Below are positions 32,637-40,236 of a stretch of 40,236 nt of DNA, in pieces. Within the stretch, counting starts at the first letter, position 1, and every line of letters begins with the position of its first letter. The notes below the pieces were generated by a model. It had not been told where the DNA came from and ran no database searches. It saw only the letters and a program-made list of their open reading frames with translations. The DNA lies in the NCBI RefSeq assembly GCF_007896895.1, contig NZ_VOGW01000004.1, positions 1-40,236 of the forward strand, written 5' to 3'. The position numbers were made by a program, and so were the translations under genes. The stretch is from Streptomyces misionensis. GTDB lineage: Bacteria > Actinomycetota > Actinomycetes > Streptomycetales > Streptomycetaceae.

Positions 32637-33635
32637 ATGGCCGGTGAGCTGCATCCCGGCATCCCCACCGCGGACCCGGCCCGCGCCATCGCGCTCCGTC
32701 CCGGCCGGCACACGCGCGTGCGACTGGCCGCCTATGCCCGGCTGGCCAAGCTCGGCATGGTCGACTACTACCTGAGCCTGCTCGTCGTGGTCTCGCTGAT
32801 TCCGTTGCGCGGTACGGCATTCGATGCCGCCTCATGGACGGCGTCGGCCGCGTTCCTGCTCGGCGAGGTGTGCCTGGTGAGCGCGGCCGTCGCGTTCGAC
32901 GACGTCACCGGGTACCGGGACGGCAGCGACGCCGCCAACTACGGCACGGACCCACTGGTGCGCAGGCTCGCCCGCAAGCCGCTGCTGGCCGGTGTGCTGA
33001 CCGAGCGGGACGCCCTCCGCTTCGCCCGCGCGGCGCTCGCCGCAGGTGCCCTGCTCTGGGCGGCGGCGCTGGCGCTCGCGCCCCACCGGCCGATGTGGGC
33101 CGTGCTCGGCGTCGTGCTCGCCGCCTTCCTCGTCCCCCAGTACTCATGGGGCCTGCGGCTCGGCTACCACGGACTCCAGGAGGCGTTCCTCGCCGGCGTC
33201 GGCTGGGCCTTCGTCCTGCCGCTGTACGGTCTGCTCACCGGGGCGGCCACCGGCCTCGCCGCCGTCGAGGCCTTTCTGTTCGGCCTGGGCCCGCTCCTGT
33301 TCGGCGTGTACTCGAACACCAACGACATCGCCGGTGACCGCGCCGTGGGCCGGCCCACCGCCGCCTGTCTCCTCTCCCGCCGTGGCAACACCGTCTTCAT
33401 CGCCGCGCTCTCCGCCCTGGAGACCGCGGTGATCGTCGCGGCGGCCCTGCTGGGGGCCGCGCCGTGGTGGTTCCCGCTGGCCCTGCTGCCCGTGACGGCG
33501 GCCCGCGCCGCGCAGTTCACGGTCGGCATGCTGCGCGGCGACGTCCTGCGCGGCCGGCTTCTCGGCATCCGGGCCCACCGGGTGCTGGTCGCCGCCCTGG
33601 TGGCGGCCAATCTGCTGAGTGCCGGCGCGGCCTGA
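32637..33635 (+). CDS. UbiA-family membrane prenyltransferase
   Basis: A 332-residue integral membrane protein with about nine hydrophobic helices; the ATG at 32637 follows AGGAG. The two Mg-prenyl-diphosphate motifs are visible: FDDVTGYRDGSD at about 84-96 (with a second helix Asp) and SNTNDIAGDRAVGRPT at about 225-241 (NDxxxD-like). UbiA enzymes move a prenyl chain from a soluble-donor diphosphate to an aromatic or other acceptor. The adjacent acyl/aryl ligase and flavin oxidoreductase suggest a prenylated small molecule rather than respiratory quinone synthesis, since no ubi/men-type partner is nearby (inference). The first Asp motif lacks the classical N of NDxxDxxxD. Confidence 0.88.
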   Translation: MAGELHPGIPTADPARAIALRPGRHTRVRLAAYARLAKLGMVDYYLSLLVVVSLIPLRGTAFDAASWTASAAFLLGEVCLVSAAVAFDDVTGYRDGSDAANYGTDPLVRRLARKPLLAGVLTERDALRFARAALAAGALLWAAALALAPHRPMWAVLGVVLAAFLVPQYSWGLRLGYHGLQEAFLAGVGWAFVLPLYGLLTGAATGLAAVEAFLFGLGPLLFGVYSNTNDIAGDRAVGRPTAACLLSRRGNTVFIAALSALETAVIVAAALLGAAPWWFPLALLPVTAARAAQFTVGMLRGDVLRGRLLGIRAHRVLVAALVAANLLSAGAA

Positions 33636-33657
33636 TCCGTACAGACGGGAACGTGAG

Positions 33658-35253
33658 ATGAGAACCCTCGAACCGGGGCTGCTCTTCGATGCCCTGGCCG
33701 ACCGCGGCAGCACTACGCGGGTGCACCTGAGCCGCCCGCTGGACCTCCCCGACGACGGCCGGACGGCGTACCGGATCGAGGAGATCGCCGCGCTGGTGAC
33801 ACGGGCGGCGGGCTGGCTCGCCGGCCTCGGTGTCGCGCCGGGCGACCGGGTCGCCGTGATCAAGCCCAACCACTGGGACTACGTCCTGCTCGCCTGCGCC
33901 GCCGCCCGCATCGGCGCGGTGCCCGCGCTGATCTCCGCGAGCCTCCCGCCCGAGACCCTCCGGCTGCTGCTCAAGCGCCTCGACGCCACGGCCCTGGTCA
34001 CCACCGCGGACACCCTGGCCGCCGCCCGCGCCGCCGGGACCGATCCGACCGCCCTCGCCCGCCGCACCCTCACCCTCGACGCCCCGGCCCCCGGCGCCGT
34101 CCCCGTGGCCGACGTGCGCGGACACCGGCCGCCGCCACCCCGGCACCGGGACGCCTCCGCCCCGCTGGCCATCATGCACACCTCGGGCACCACCGGCGTC
34201 CCCAAGCTGGTCGGCCACACCACCGCCTCGCTGGTCCACCGGATCGCGGCGGCCGAGGCGCGGCGCTGGCCGCTGGTGAGCAGCCGTCCCGGCGACACCG
34301 TCGCCCAGGCGACGTCGTACGCGCACGGACGCGCCCTCACCTGGACGCTGAGCGCGTTCTGGCTCGCCCCGCGCACGGTGGTGCTCCTGGACGGCTTCGA
34401 CCCGGGGCGCGCCGGACCCGTCCTGCGCGCCCACCGCCCGACCGTTCTGGAGGCCACGCCCTCGGCCTATGTGCGCTGGCAGCCGCTCGCGACCGCGCCG
34501 GACAACCCCTTTCGCCACGTGCGCCTCTACATCAGCACCTTCGACGCGGTCCACCCGCCCACGGTGCGGACCTACCTCGCCGCCACCCGCCGCCGGCTGC
34601 CGCTGTGGGTGCAGGTGTGGGGGCAGTCCGAGACCGGCCCGCTCACCTTCCGCTGCCTCACCCGCCGCTCGGTACGCACGCGCGGGGAGCGGCACCCCAC
34701 GACCCGCGACCTGGGCCGTCCGGTGCCCGGCAGGACGCGGCTGCGGGTGGTGGACCCGGCCACCCTGCGGCCGGTGCCGCGCGGTGAGCCCGGCCTGGTG
34801 ATGGCCCGCACCGCCGCCTTGTGCGCGGGATACGTCGGGGAACAGGAGCGGCTGCTGGCCAAGTCCGCGGGCCGCTGGTTCGCCACCGGGGACCTCGGCG
34901 TGGTCACCCGCTCCGGCCGGCTGCGGCTGCTCGACCGCGAGGTGGACACGGTCCCGGGCGGCAGCGGTGCCGAGATCGAGGACGTGCTGCACGACCGGCT
35001 GCCGGAGGTCGTCGAGGCGGTGGTGCTCGGCCGGGCGAGCGGGCCCCCGCTGCCGGTCCTCGCGACCCGCGACGGCACACTCGCGCGCGACGCATGGTGC
35101 CGGGCCGTGGCCGATCTGCCGCCGCTCGCCGAGCCCGCCCTCGTGCCCCTGGACCTGCTGCCGCTCACCGCGACCGGCAAGGTCCGGCGGCAGGAACTGC
35201 GGGACCGGCTGCTCGACGACGCGGCGCCGTACGGCACCGGCCGCTGGACCTGA
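33658..35253 (+). CDS. AMP-forming acyl/aryl-CoA ligase-like enzyme (ANL superfamily)
   Basis: A 531-residue adenylating enzyme from ATG 33658, 22 bp after the UbiA gene. The P-loop is MHTSGTTGVPKLVGHT near 174; the aromatic/acid motif is WGQSETGPL near 322; the hinge/ribose Asp is in FATGDLGVVTRSGRL near 409; and the C-terminal catalytic Lys is in LTATGKVRRQELR near 507. It would activate a carboxylic acid as acyl-AMP and transfer it to CoA or a carrier; no carrier gene is visible nearby. The substrate pocket cannot be read reliably. Context suggests it activates the acceptor or product of the prenyltransferase. Confidence 0.9.
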   Translation: MRTLEPGLLFDALADRGSTTRVHLSRPLDLPDDGRTAYRIEEIAALVTRAAGWLAGLGVAPGDRVAVIKPNHWDYVLLACAAARIGAVPALISASLPPETLRLLLKRLDATALVTTADTLAAARAAGTDPTALARRTLTLDAPAPGAVPVADVRGHRPPPPRHRDASAPLAIMHTSGTTGVPKLVGHTTASLVHRIAAAEARRWPLVSSRPGDTVAQATSYAHGRALTWTLSAFWLAPRTVVLLDGFDPGRAGPVLRAHRPTVLEATPSAYVRWQPLATAPDNPFRHVRLYISTFDAVHPPTVRTYLAATRRRLPLWVQVWGQSETGPLTFRCLTRRSVRTRGERHPTTRDLGRPVPGRTRLRVVDPATLRPVPRGEPGLVMARTAALCAGYVGEQERLLAKSAGRWFATGDLGVVTRSGRLRLLDREVDTVPGGSGAEIEDVLHDRLPEVVEAVVLGRASGPPLPVLATRDGTLARDAWCRAVADLPPLAEPALVPLDLLPLTATGKVRRQELRDRLLDDAAPYGTGRWT

Positions 35254-35258
35254 GCCGG

Positions 35259-35299
35259 TCCCGTCGCGTCCCGTCCCGCCCCGCCCCGTCCCGTCCCGT
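35259..35299. repeat. Pentanucleotide tandem repeat (CCCGT/CCCGC)
   Basis: About eight imperfect tandem copies of a 5-bp unit (TCCCG with T/C/G variants) lie in the 79-bp gap between the ligase gene and the flavin oxidoreductase gene, just ahead of the latter's ribosome-binding region. Slippage here would change gene spacing or mRNA structure without altering a reading frame. Confidence 0.75.
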
Positions 35300-35332
35300 T
35301 CGCAACGACACCCAGACGAGGAAGTACCGCTG

Positions 35333-36685
35333 ATGCCCGACGCAGACGTCGACGTGGCCGTGGTCGGGGCCGGGATCTCGGGCCTGGCCACCGCCTTCCA
35401 CCTGGGGCGGGCCGGCAGGACGGTGCGCGTGTTCGAGGCGTGCGCCCGGGTCGGCGGACGCATGGCGGGCCGCCGCCACGAGGGATACGTCCTGGACGAG
35501 GGCGCCGAGCAGATCGCCACCCGTGGCTACGACGCCACCTGGCGGCTGATCCGGGAGGTCGGCCTGGCCGCGGACGCCGTCGTGCCGGTGGGCGGCCGCA
35601 TCGCGGTCTGGCGCGACGGCCGCGCCCACGCCAACTTCGGCCATCCGGCGGGCCTGTTGACGGGCGCCGGGATGTCCTGGCGCGGACGGCTGTCCTGGCT
35701 GCGCTTCACCGCGTCGCTCACCCGGCACAGGAACCGCTTCGACCAGGCCCACCCGGAGGCGACCCCCCTGGGCGACGCGACCATCGAGGAGTACGCCCGC
35801 CGCCACCACCCCGACCTGCACGACCGCCTGTTGCAGCCGCTGGCGGGCGCGTTCTTCGGCTGGCGGCCGGACCGTTCGGCGATCGCCCCGATGGCCGCGC
35901 TGCTGCTCGCCGTCGGCGGTGCCGGGGAACGCTGGGTGGCCTACCGGGACGGCATGGACACCCTGGCCAGGCAGCTGGCGGGCCGGCTGGACGTCGTCAC
36001 CGGCAACGCGGTCACCGCTCTCAAGCCGGGTCCGCGCACGGTCCGCATCGACCTGGCCGACGGCACGACGGTGACCGCCGGCCGCGCGGTACTGGCCGTG
36101 CCCGCGCCCGTCGCCCTCGCGCTGCACGCCGAACTCCCCGACGACGAACGCCCCTTCCTGACGGCGAGCACCTACCGCCCGATGCTCAAGGTCCTGTGCC
36201 TGCTGGACCGCCCGCTGCCGAGCCCGACCCCGCGCCCCTCCTACGCCCTCCAGGTCCCCGCCGTGGACGACCGGGTGTTCGCCGGAGCCATCCTCGACCA
36301 CATCAAGGCCCCCGACCGCGTGCCCCCGGGCCGGGGCCTGGTCAGCCTCTTCGCCTCCCCCTACGCGTCGACGCGGCTGCTGGCCCGCTCCGACGCCGAG
36401 ATCGCGGCCGAGGTCGGCGCCCACGCCGAGCGCTACCTGCCGGGCCTGGCCGAGGCCACGCGCACCACCTTCGTGATCCGCTGGCCCAACGGCCTGCCCG
36501 AAGCGACCCCGGCCGCCCTGCGGCTGCGCCGCTCCTTCCTCGACCGCCCCCTGCGCCGCGTCGACTACGCCGGCGACTGGGTCGCCCTGCGCCCCAACAG
36601 CGAGGGGGCCGTCCACTCGGCGTCCATCGCGGCGCGGCGCGTGCTCGCCGCGGATGGTGCGTCGCCCGGGAATGCCCGATCCTGA
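35333..36685 (+). CDS. FAD-dependent oxidoreductase (protoporphyrinogen oxidase/amine oxidase fold)
   Basis: A 450-residue flavoprotein; ATG 35333 follows ACGAGGAAG. The dinucleotide motif VAVVGAGISGLATAFHLGRAG (written in part: VVGAGISGLATA) spans about 9-28, followed by FEACARVGGRMAG, the GG-doublet motif of the amine oxidase/phytoene desaturase/HemY group, and YVLDEGAEQIATRGY. The C-terminal FAD motif is VDYAGDWVALRPNSEGAVHSA near 402-425. The substrate may be a hydrophobic molecule such as the prenylated product made upstream (inference); desaturation or cyclisation are typical reactions. It is the last gene of the set and ends 71 bp before the XRE regulator. Confidence 0.88.
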   Translation: MPDADVDVAVVGAGISGLATAFHLGRAGRTVRVFEACARVGGRMAGRRHEGYVLDEGAEQIATRGYDATWRLIREVGLAADAVVPVGGRIAVWRDGRAHANFGHPAGLLTGAGMSWRGRLSWLRFTASLTRHRNRFDQAHPEATPLGDATIEEYARRHHPDLHDRLLQPLAGAFFGWRPDRSAIAPMAALLLAVGGAGERWVAYRDGMDTLARQLAGRLDVVTGNAVTALKPGPRTVRIDLADGTTVTAGRAVLAVPAPVALALHAELPDDERPFLTASTYRPMLKVLCLLDRPLPSPTPRPSYALQVPAVDDRVFAGAILDHIKAPDRVPPGRGLVSLFASPYASTRLLARSDAEIAAEVGAHAERYLPGLAEATRTTFVIRWPNGLPEATPAALRLRRSFLDRPLRRVDYAGDWVALRPNSEGAVHSASIAARRVLAADGASPGNARS

Positions 36686-36716
36686 TCCGTGTAGCGAACG
36701 CGACGCCGAGAACGTC

Positions 36717-36734
36717 CGTACGCTATACCGAACA
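36717..36734. promoter_or_regulatory. Operator copy 1 upstream of the XRE-cupin gene
   Basis: GTACG-CTATAC-CGAAC at 36718-36733 is an imperfect palindrome and matches the operator at 37451-37466 in 13-14 of 16 positions. It lies 23 bp before the regulator's own ATG and overlaps a TATA-like -10 (CTATAC), indicating autorepression. Confidence 0.7.
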
Positions 36735-36756
36735 GAAGTGGAAGGGTAGGGGTGAG

Positions 36757-37374
36757 ATGGTGAGCGTCTCCGAGGGTTCGGTCCGGCGCATGCTGGCGGC
36801 CAACCTGAGGCGGGCCAGGACCCGGCGGGGCCTGTCGCTCTCCGAGCTGTCCAGGCGGTCGAGGATCGGCAAGGCGACGCTGTCGCAACTGGAGTCCGGG
36901 ACCGGCAATCCCACGATCGAGACGGTGTTCAGCCTGTCCCGGGTGCTGGAGGTGCCGATCTCGGACCTGCTGGACGCCCGCCCGGCCGGCGAGCTGACCG
37001 TCGTACGGGCCGCGGAGACGGAGGTGCTCAGCGGCGAGGGCGTCGATCTGCGCCCGCTCCAGCGGATCGAGTCCGGCGACGCCGTGATCGAGGTCTTCGA
37101 CCAGCGGGTGCGGGCCGGGTGCACCCAGGAGTCGCTCGGCCACGTGGGCGTCGAGCACACCGTCGTGCAGGCCGGCCGGCTCGGGGTGCGGGTGGAGCGG
37201 GAGGAAGTGGAACTGGGCCCCGGCGACTACGTGCGCTTCGACGCCTCGCGGCCGCACGGCTACACGGCGCTCGACGGCGAGGTGCGCTCGGTCCTGCTGC
37301 TCCAGTACCGGGCGGAGCAGCGGCTCCACCTGTCCGACCCGGGACTCGGCGGCTCCCACCCGGCCGCGGAGTAG
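36757..37374 (+). CDS. XRE-family regulator with C-terminal cupin sensor
   Basis: A 205-residue protein from ATG 36757. The HTH at about 10-64 reads LRRARTRRGLSLSELSRRS, then IGKATLSQLESGTGNPTIET. The C-terminal cupin (about 115-190) has EHTVVQAGRLGVRVEREEVEL, GPGDYVRFDASRPHGYTAL, with His and Glu/Asp in metal- or ligand-binding positions. XRE-cupin proteins (PuuR-type) usually repress or activate neighbouring amine or amino-acid catabolic genes in response to the substrate. It precedes the dehydrogenase operon, and near-identical palindromes lie before both units, so it probably controls itself and that operon. Confidence 0.92.
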   Translation: MVSVSEGSVRRMLAANLRRARTRRGLSLSELSRRSRIGKATLSQLESGTGNPTIETVFSLSRVLEVPISDLLDARPAGELTVVRAAETEVLSGEGVDLRPLQRIESGDAVIEVFDQRVRAGCTQESLGHVGVEHTVVQAGRLGVRVEREEVELGPGDYVRFDASRPHGYTALDGEVRSVLLLQYRAEQRLHLSDPGLGGSHPAAE

Positions 37375-37414
37375 CCCGCGCGGCGCGGCCGGGCAACCGC
37401 CCGGGCCGGAACCG

Positions 37415-37443
37415 TTGACAGACCCCCTGCCCGGTCTTACGTT
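37415..37443 (+). promoter_or_regulatory. Promoter of the amino-acid dehydrogenase operon
   Basis: TTGACA at 37415-37420 and TACGTT at 37438-37443 with a 17-bp spacer, the best sigma-70-like promoter in the window. Transcription would start near 37450, directly at the palindromic operator 37451-37466, so bound repressor would block initiation. Confidence 0.7.
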
Positions 37444-37450
37444 TTCCGTC

Positions 37451-37466
37451 GTTCGCTATAACGAAC
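37451..37466. promoter_or_regulatory. Operator copy 2 (GTTCGCTATAACGAAC)
   Basis: A 16-bp palindrome (perfect 5-bp arms GTTCG/CGAAC, one mismatched pair in the centre) between the promoter and the ATG at 37479. It shares the CGCTATA-n-CGAAC core with the site ahead of the XRE-cupin gene. Confidence 0.75.
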
Positions 37467-37478
37467 GGAGACCGTTCG

Positions 37479-38678
37479 ATGTACAGAACACGGGCTGTGG
37501 TGCTGGGCGCCGGGATCGTCGGCTGTGCCTGTGCCCGCGAACTGGCGCTGGCCGGGTTCGAGGTCACCGTCGTCGAACGCGGCGCCGCCGCCTCGGCGAC
37601 CACGGCGCACGGCGAGGGCAACATCCTCGTCTCCGACAAGCAACCGGGCCCCGAACTGGAACTCGCCCGGCTTTCCCGGGAGTTGTGGCCCTAGGTGCTG
37701 GCAGCCGTCGCCGAGCGCTCCGCGCACGCGGCACGGGCGGTGGAGTGGGAGCCCAAGGGCGGCATCGTCGTGGCGACGACCGACGCCGGCGCCCGCGAGC
37801 TGACCCGCTTCGCCGCCGTCCAGCGCTCCGCCGGCGTGCACGCGGAGGACCTCAACGCCGACGCGCTCGCCGCGGCCGAACCCCACGTCACCCGCGAGGC
37901 CGCCGCGGCGGTGCACTACCCGCAGGACGCCCAGGTGCAGCCGGCCGCCGCGGCCACCGCGCTGCTCACCGAGGCCCTCGCGGCGGGCGCCGCCCTGCGC
38001 ACCGACTGCGAGGTGCTCGGTGCGGTCACCCGCAGCGGCCGGATCACCGCGGTGCGCACCTCGGCCGGCCTCCTGGAGGCGGACTGCTTCGTCAACGCCG
38101 CGGGCCCCTGGTCCGGCGAGCTGGCCACGCGGCTGGGCGCCCCCGTGGACATCCGGCCCCGGCGCGGCGACGTCCTGGTGACCACGCCCCTGCCGCCGAC
38201 CGTCTTCCACAAGGTCTACGACGCGGACTACGTGGGCGCGGTCGGCAGCGGCGCGGCCGATCTGCAGACCTCGGCCGTGGTGGAGTCCACCCGCGCCGGC
38301 AGCGTGCTCATCGGCTCCTCCCGCCGCCGCGTAGGCTTCGACGACCGGCTGCGCCCCGAGGTCCTCTCGGCCGTCGCCGCCAAGGCGCTGCGGCTGTTCC
38401 CGATGCTGGCCGGTGTCCCGGTGATGCGCGCCTACGGCGGATTCCGCCCCTACGTCCCCGACCACCTGCCGGTCATCGGCGCCGACCCGCAGCTGGCCGG
38501 CCTGTGGCACGTCGGCGGTCACGAGGGCGCCGGCATCGGCCTGTCGGTGGGCAGCGCACGGCTGCTGCGCCAACTGCTGCTCGGCCGGCCGACGGACATG
38601 GACCCGACCCCGTTCCGGGTGGACCGCCCGGCCGTGCTCGGCGACCACACCCGCATCACCAGGGAGGAGACGGCATGA
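37479..38678 (+). pseudogene. FAD-dependent amino-acid dehydrogenase subunit (DadA/HcnC-like) with in-frame TAG
   Basis: Reading straight through one stop gives a 399-codon D-amino-acid dehydrogenase/hydroxyproline (opine) oxidase FAD subunit. The N-terminal part (71 residues) has VVLGAGIVGCACARELALAG, then SATTAHGEGNILVSDKQPGPELELA and RELWP. A TAG follows at 37692-37694; the same frame goes on with LAAVAERSAHAARAVEWEPKGG through GGFRPYVPDHLPVIG and WHVGGHEGAGIGLSVGSARLL. No frameshift is involved. Relatives usually have an aromatic residue here, so a TGG (Trp) to TAG change is likely. GTG directly follows the TAG, so re-initiation is conceivable. Its stop overlaps the next start (ATGA). Either a recent nonsense mutation, a sequencing error, or readthrough. 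Confidence 0.8.
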
Positions 38679-39031
38679 GCCCCAGACGCGTGCGCGCCGA
38701 GTGCGACAGCGTCGGACGGCAGGACAGGCCGCTGCGCTTCACCGTGGACGGCGAACCCGTCGACGGCATCCAGGGCCAGACCATCGCGGGCGCCCTGCTC
38801 GCCGCCGGCCGCCTGGCCTGGCGGCAGGGCCGCACCGGCGCCCCCCGGGGCGTCTTCTGCGGCATCGGCGTCTGTTTCGACTGCCTGGTGACCGTGGGCG
38901 AGGAGCGCGACGTCCGCGCCTGCCGCCGCCGGGCCCGCGACGGCGACGTGGTCACCACCCAGAGCCGGCGCCCCGAGCCCCGCGGCCCGGGCCTTGCGCA
39001 CCCCATCCTCCAGGCAGAGGAGGAGAGTTGA
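38675..39031 (+). CDS. [2Fe-2S] small subunit of hydroxyproline/opine-type dehydrogenase (HcnA-like)
   Basis: A 118-residue plant-type ferredoxin-like subunit. It contains FTVDGEPVDGIQGQTIAGALLAAG near 22-45 and the cluster motif CGIGVCFDC (Cys62, Cys67, Cys70) plus a fourth Cys at 83 in VRACRRRARDGD, the C-x4-C-x2-C...C spacing of the [2Fe-2S] fold. In octopine/nopaline and D-hydroxyproline dehydrogenases this subunit relays electrons between two flavin subunits. It is coupled to both neighbours by 4-nt overlaps (ATGA before, TTGA after), matching the expected order of the trio. Confidence 0.92.
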   Translation: MSPRRVRAECDSVGRQDRPLRFTVDGEPVDGIQGQTIAGALLAAGRLAWRQGRTGAPRGVFCGIGVCFDCLVTVGEERDVRACRRRARDGDVVTTQSRRPEPRGPGLAHPILQAEEES

Positions 39032-40236
39032 GCACGCGCCATGTGGTCGTGGTCGGCGCGGGGCCCGCGGGCCTCGCCGCGGCGGAGGCCGCGCTCGCCG
39101 CCGGTGCCCGGGTCACGCTGCTGGACTCGGCCGACCAGCCCGGCGGTCAGTACCACCGCATGCTGCCCGAGCCCTACCGGGCCGCCCGCCCCGAGCGGCT
39201 GCACCACGGCTGGCGGGCCTTCGACCGGCGCCGCCGCCGGGTGCTCGGCCACCCGCGCTGCGCCTGGTGGTCCGAGACCTCGGTCTGGGCCCTGGAACGC
39301 CCGGCCCCGGACGAGCCCGGGGTGCCACGGGTGCACCTGCTGCGCGGCCCGGCCGACGGCGCCACCCGCCGCCGTCTGGTCCTCGATCCCGACGCGCTGG
39401 TGCTCGCCGTGGGCGCCCACGACCGCGTACTGCCCTTCCCCGGCTGGGAGTTGCCCGGTGTGTTCACCGCCGGCGCCGCACAGGCGCTCGCCAAGGGCGA
39501 ACGGGTCGTCGTCGGGGACCGGGTGGTGGTCGCCGGCACCGGGCCCTTCCTGCTGCCGGTGGCCGCCTCCCTCCTGGAGGCCGGCTCCCGGGTCCTGGAA
39601 CTGCTGGAGGCCAACCCCGCGGGCACCGTGGCCGGCGGCTGGGCCCGGCGCCCCTGGCAGCTGGCGGCCCATGGCGGCAAGGCCGGTGAACTCGTCGAGT
39701 ACGCGGCCTTGTTGCTCCGGCACCGGGTGCCCTGCCGCGTCGGCCGCACCGTCGTGGCGGCGCGCGGCGACGGCCGGGTGGAGGAGGTCGTCACCGCACG
39801 GCTGCGCCCCGACTGGTCGGTGGTGCCGGGCACCGAACGCGCGGTCGCGGTCGACGCGCTCTGTGTCGGCCACGGCTTCAGCCCGCGGCTCGAACTGCCG
39901 GTGGCCGCCGGATGCGCGCTGCGCGGCACACCGGGCGCCGAGTTCGTGGCCGTCGACGACGACCAGCGCACCAGCTGCCCCGGCGTCTACGCGGCCGGTG
40001 AGATCACCGGCGTCGCGGGCGCCCCGGCCGCGCGGGCCGAGGGCGCGCTCGCCGGATGGCTGGCCGGCGGCGGCACCCCGGACGCCCCCGCGCTGCGCCC
40101 CCTGCGGCGCGGCCGGGACCAGGGCCGCGCCTTCGCCGCACGGCTGGCCGACGCACACCCCATCGGCCCCGCGTGGCCCGAGTGGCTGCGCCCCGACACG
40201 GTCGTCTGCCGCTGCGAGGAGACCGACTACGCCTCG
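39028..40236 (+). CDS. FAD/NAD(P)-binding large subunit of hydroxyproline/opine-type dehydrogenase (HcnB-like), partial at 3' end
   Basis: At least 403 residues, cut by the window edge. Translation probably starts at TTG 39028 (MSTRHVVVVGAGPAGLAAAEAALAAG in part: VVVVGAGPAGLAAAE), overlapping the previous stop as TTGA, with GGAGGAG upstream; a GTG at 39043 falls inside the Rossmann strand and is unlikely. Further motifs: DQPGGQYHRM near 41, LVLAVGAHDRVLPFPGWELPGV near 128, VVVAGTGPFLLPVAASLLEAG near 167, and the second FAD motif CPGVYAAGEITGVAGAPAARAEG near 316-338. The last visible residues VVCRCEETDY begin the BFD-like [2Fe-2S] domain typical of the family. Together with the two preceding genes it forms a heterotrimeric amino-acid dehydrogenase. 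Confidence 0.92.
   Translation, partial: MSTRHVVVVGAGPAGLAAAEAALAAGARVTLLDSADQPGGQYHRMLPEPYRAARPERLHHGWRAFDRRRRRVLGHPRCAWWSETSVWALERPAPDEPGVPRVHLLRGPADGATRRRLVLDPDALVLAVGAHDRVLPFPGWELPGVFTAGAAQALAKGERVVVGDRVVVAGTGPFLLPVAASLLEAGSRVLELLEANPAGTVAGGWARRPWQLAAHGGKAGELVEYAALLLRHRVPCRVGRTVVAARGDGRVEEVVTARLRPDWSVVPGTERAVAVDALCVGHGFSPRLELPVAAGCALRGTPGAEFVAVDDDQRTSCPGVYAAGEITGVAGAPAARAEGALAGWLAGGGTPDAPALRPLRRGRDQGRAFAARLADAHPIGPAWPEWLRPDTVVCRCEETDYAS

Overview
The window has very high G+C, GC3-biased codons, GTG/TTG starts, GGAGG-type ribosome binding sites, leaderless-looking promoters and Streptomyces-type gene families. I read it as chromosomal DNA of a Streptomyces or close relative, in an accessory-rich region with several biosynthetic or catabolic islands. 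All assignments come from reading translated sequence by eye; no database search was possible.

Layout. (1) 1-8695, minus strand: the promoter-proximal part of a contractile injection system (eCIS/CIS) locus. It encodes a LuxR-type regulator, a secreted TolB/PD40 beta-propeller protein, a DUF4255 tail-terminator protein, an AAA+ ATPase, the sheath, the inner tube and two small conserved proteins; baseplate and spike genes should lie beyond coordinate 1. A divergent single-pass membrane protein (8921-10285) flanks it. (2) 10612-19640, minus strand: a five-gene operon. SbnA/SbnB-type enzymes make L-2,3-diaminopropionate (L-Dap). With them are a TauD/SyrP-like Fe(II)/2-oxoglutarate dioxygenase, a half-C-A-T-TE NRPS, and a polylysine-synthetase-like membrane protein that has a carrier domain and three hexapeptide-repeat domains but no adenylation domain. 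This looks like a split, in-trans version of a poly-amino-acid synthetase and is the best candidate for an undescribed system. (3) 20276-24152, plus strand: a small lipoprotein, a decayed TetR gene, and a complete P450-ferredoxin-ferredoxin reductase operon with an inverted repeat at its promoter. (4) 24148-26585: a second-copy-type dnaK-grpE pair with a HAIR-like element, followed by a GC-rich degenerate repeat. (5) 26969-31481: an MFS transporter, a GNAT acetyltransferase, and a divergent MocR regulator/MFS pair. (6) 31662-36685, plus strand: two small secreted proteins (one an allene-oxide-cyclase-like barrel), then a UbiA prenyltransferase, an acyl/aryl-CoA ligase-like enzyme and a flavin oxidoreductase. 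The last three look like a small uncharacterised biosynthetic set. (7) 36717-40236: an XRE-cupin regulator and a three-subunit FAD/2Fe-2S amino-acid (hydroxyproline/opine-type) dehydrogenase operon. A near-identical palindromic operator precedes both the regulator and the operon. The first dehydrogenase gene carries an in-frame TAG.

How the parts work together. Most operons are tightly coupled by 4-nt ATGA/GTGA/TTGA overlaps. The CIS locus shares a 22-bp element upstream of both its early and its sheath transcription units. The Dap operon contains precursor supply, activation and probable polymerisation but no exporter. The P450 operon carries its own redox partners. The dehydrogenase operon is probably controlled by its neighbouring XRE-cupin protein.
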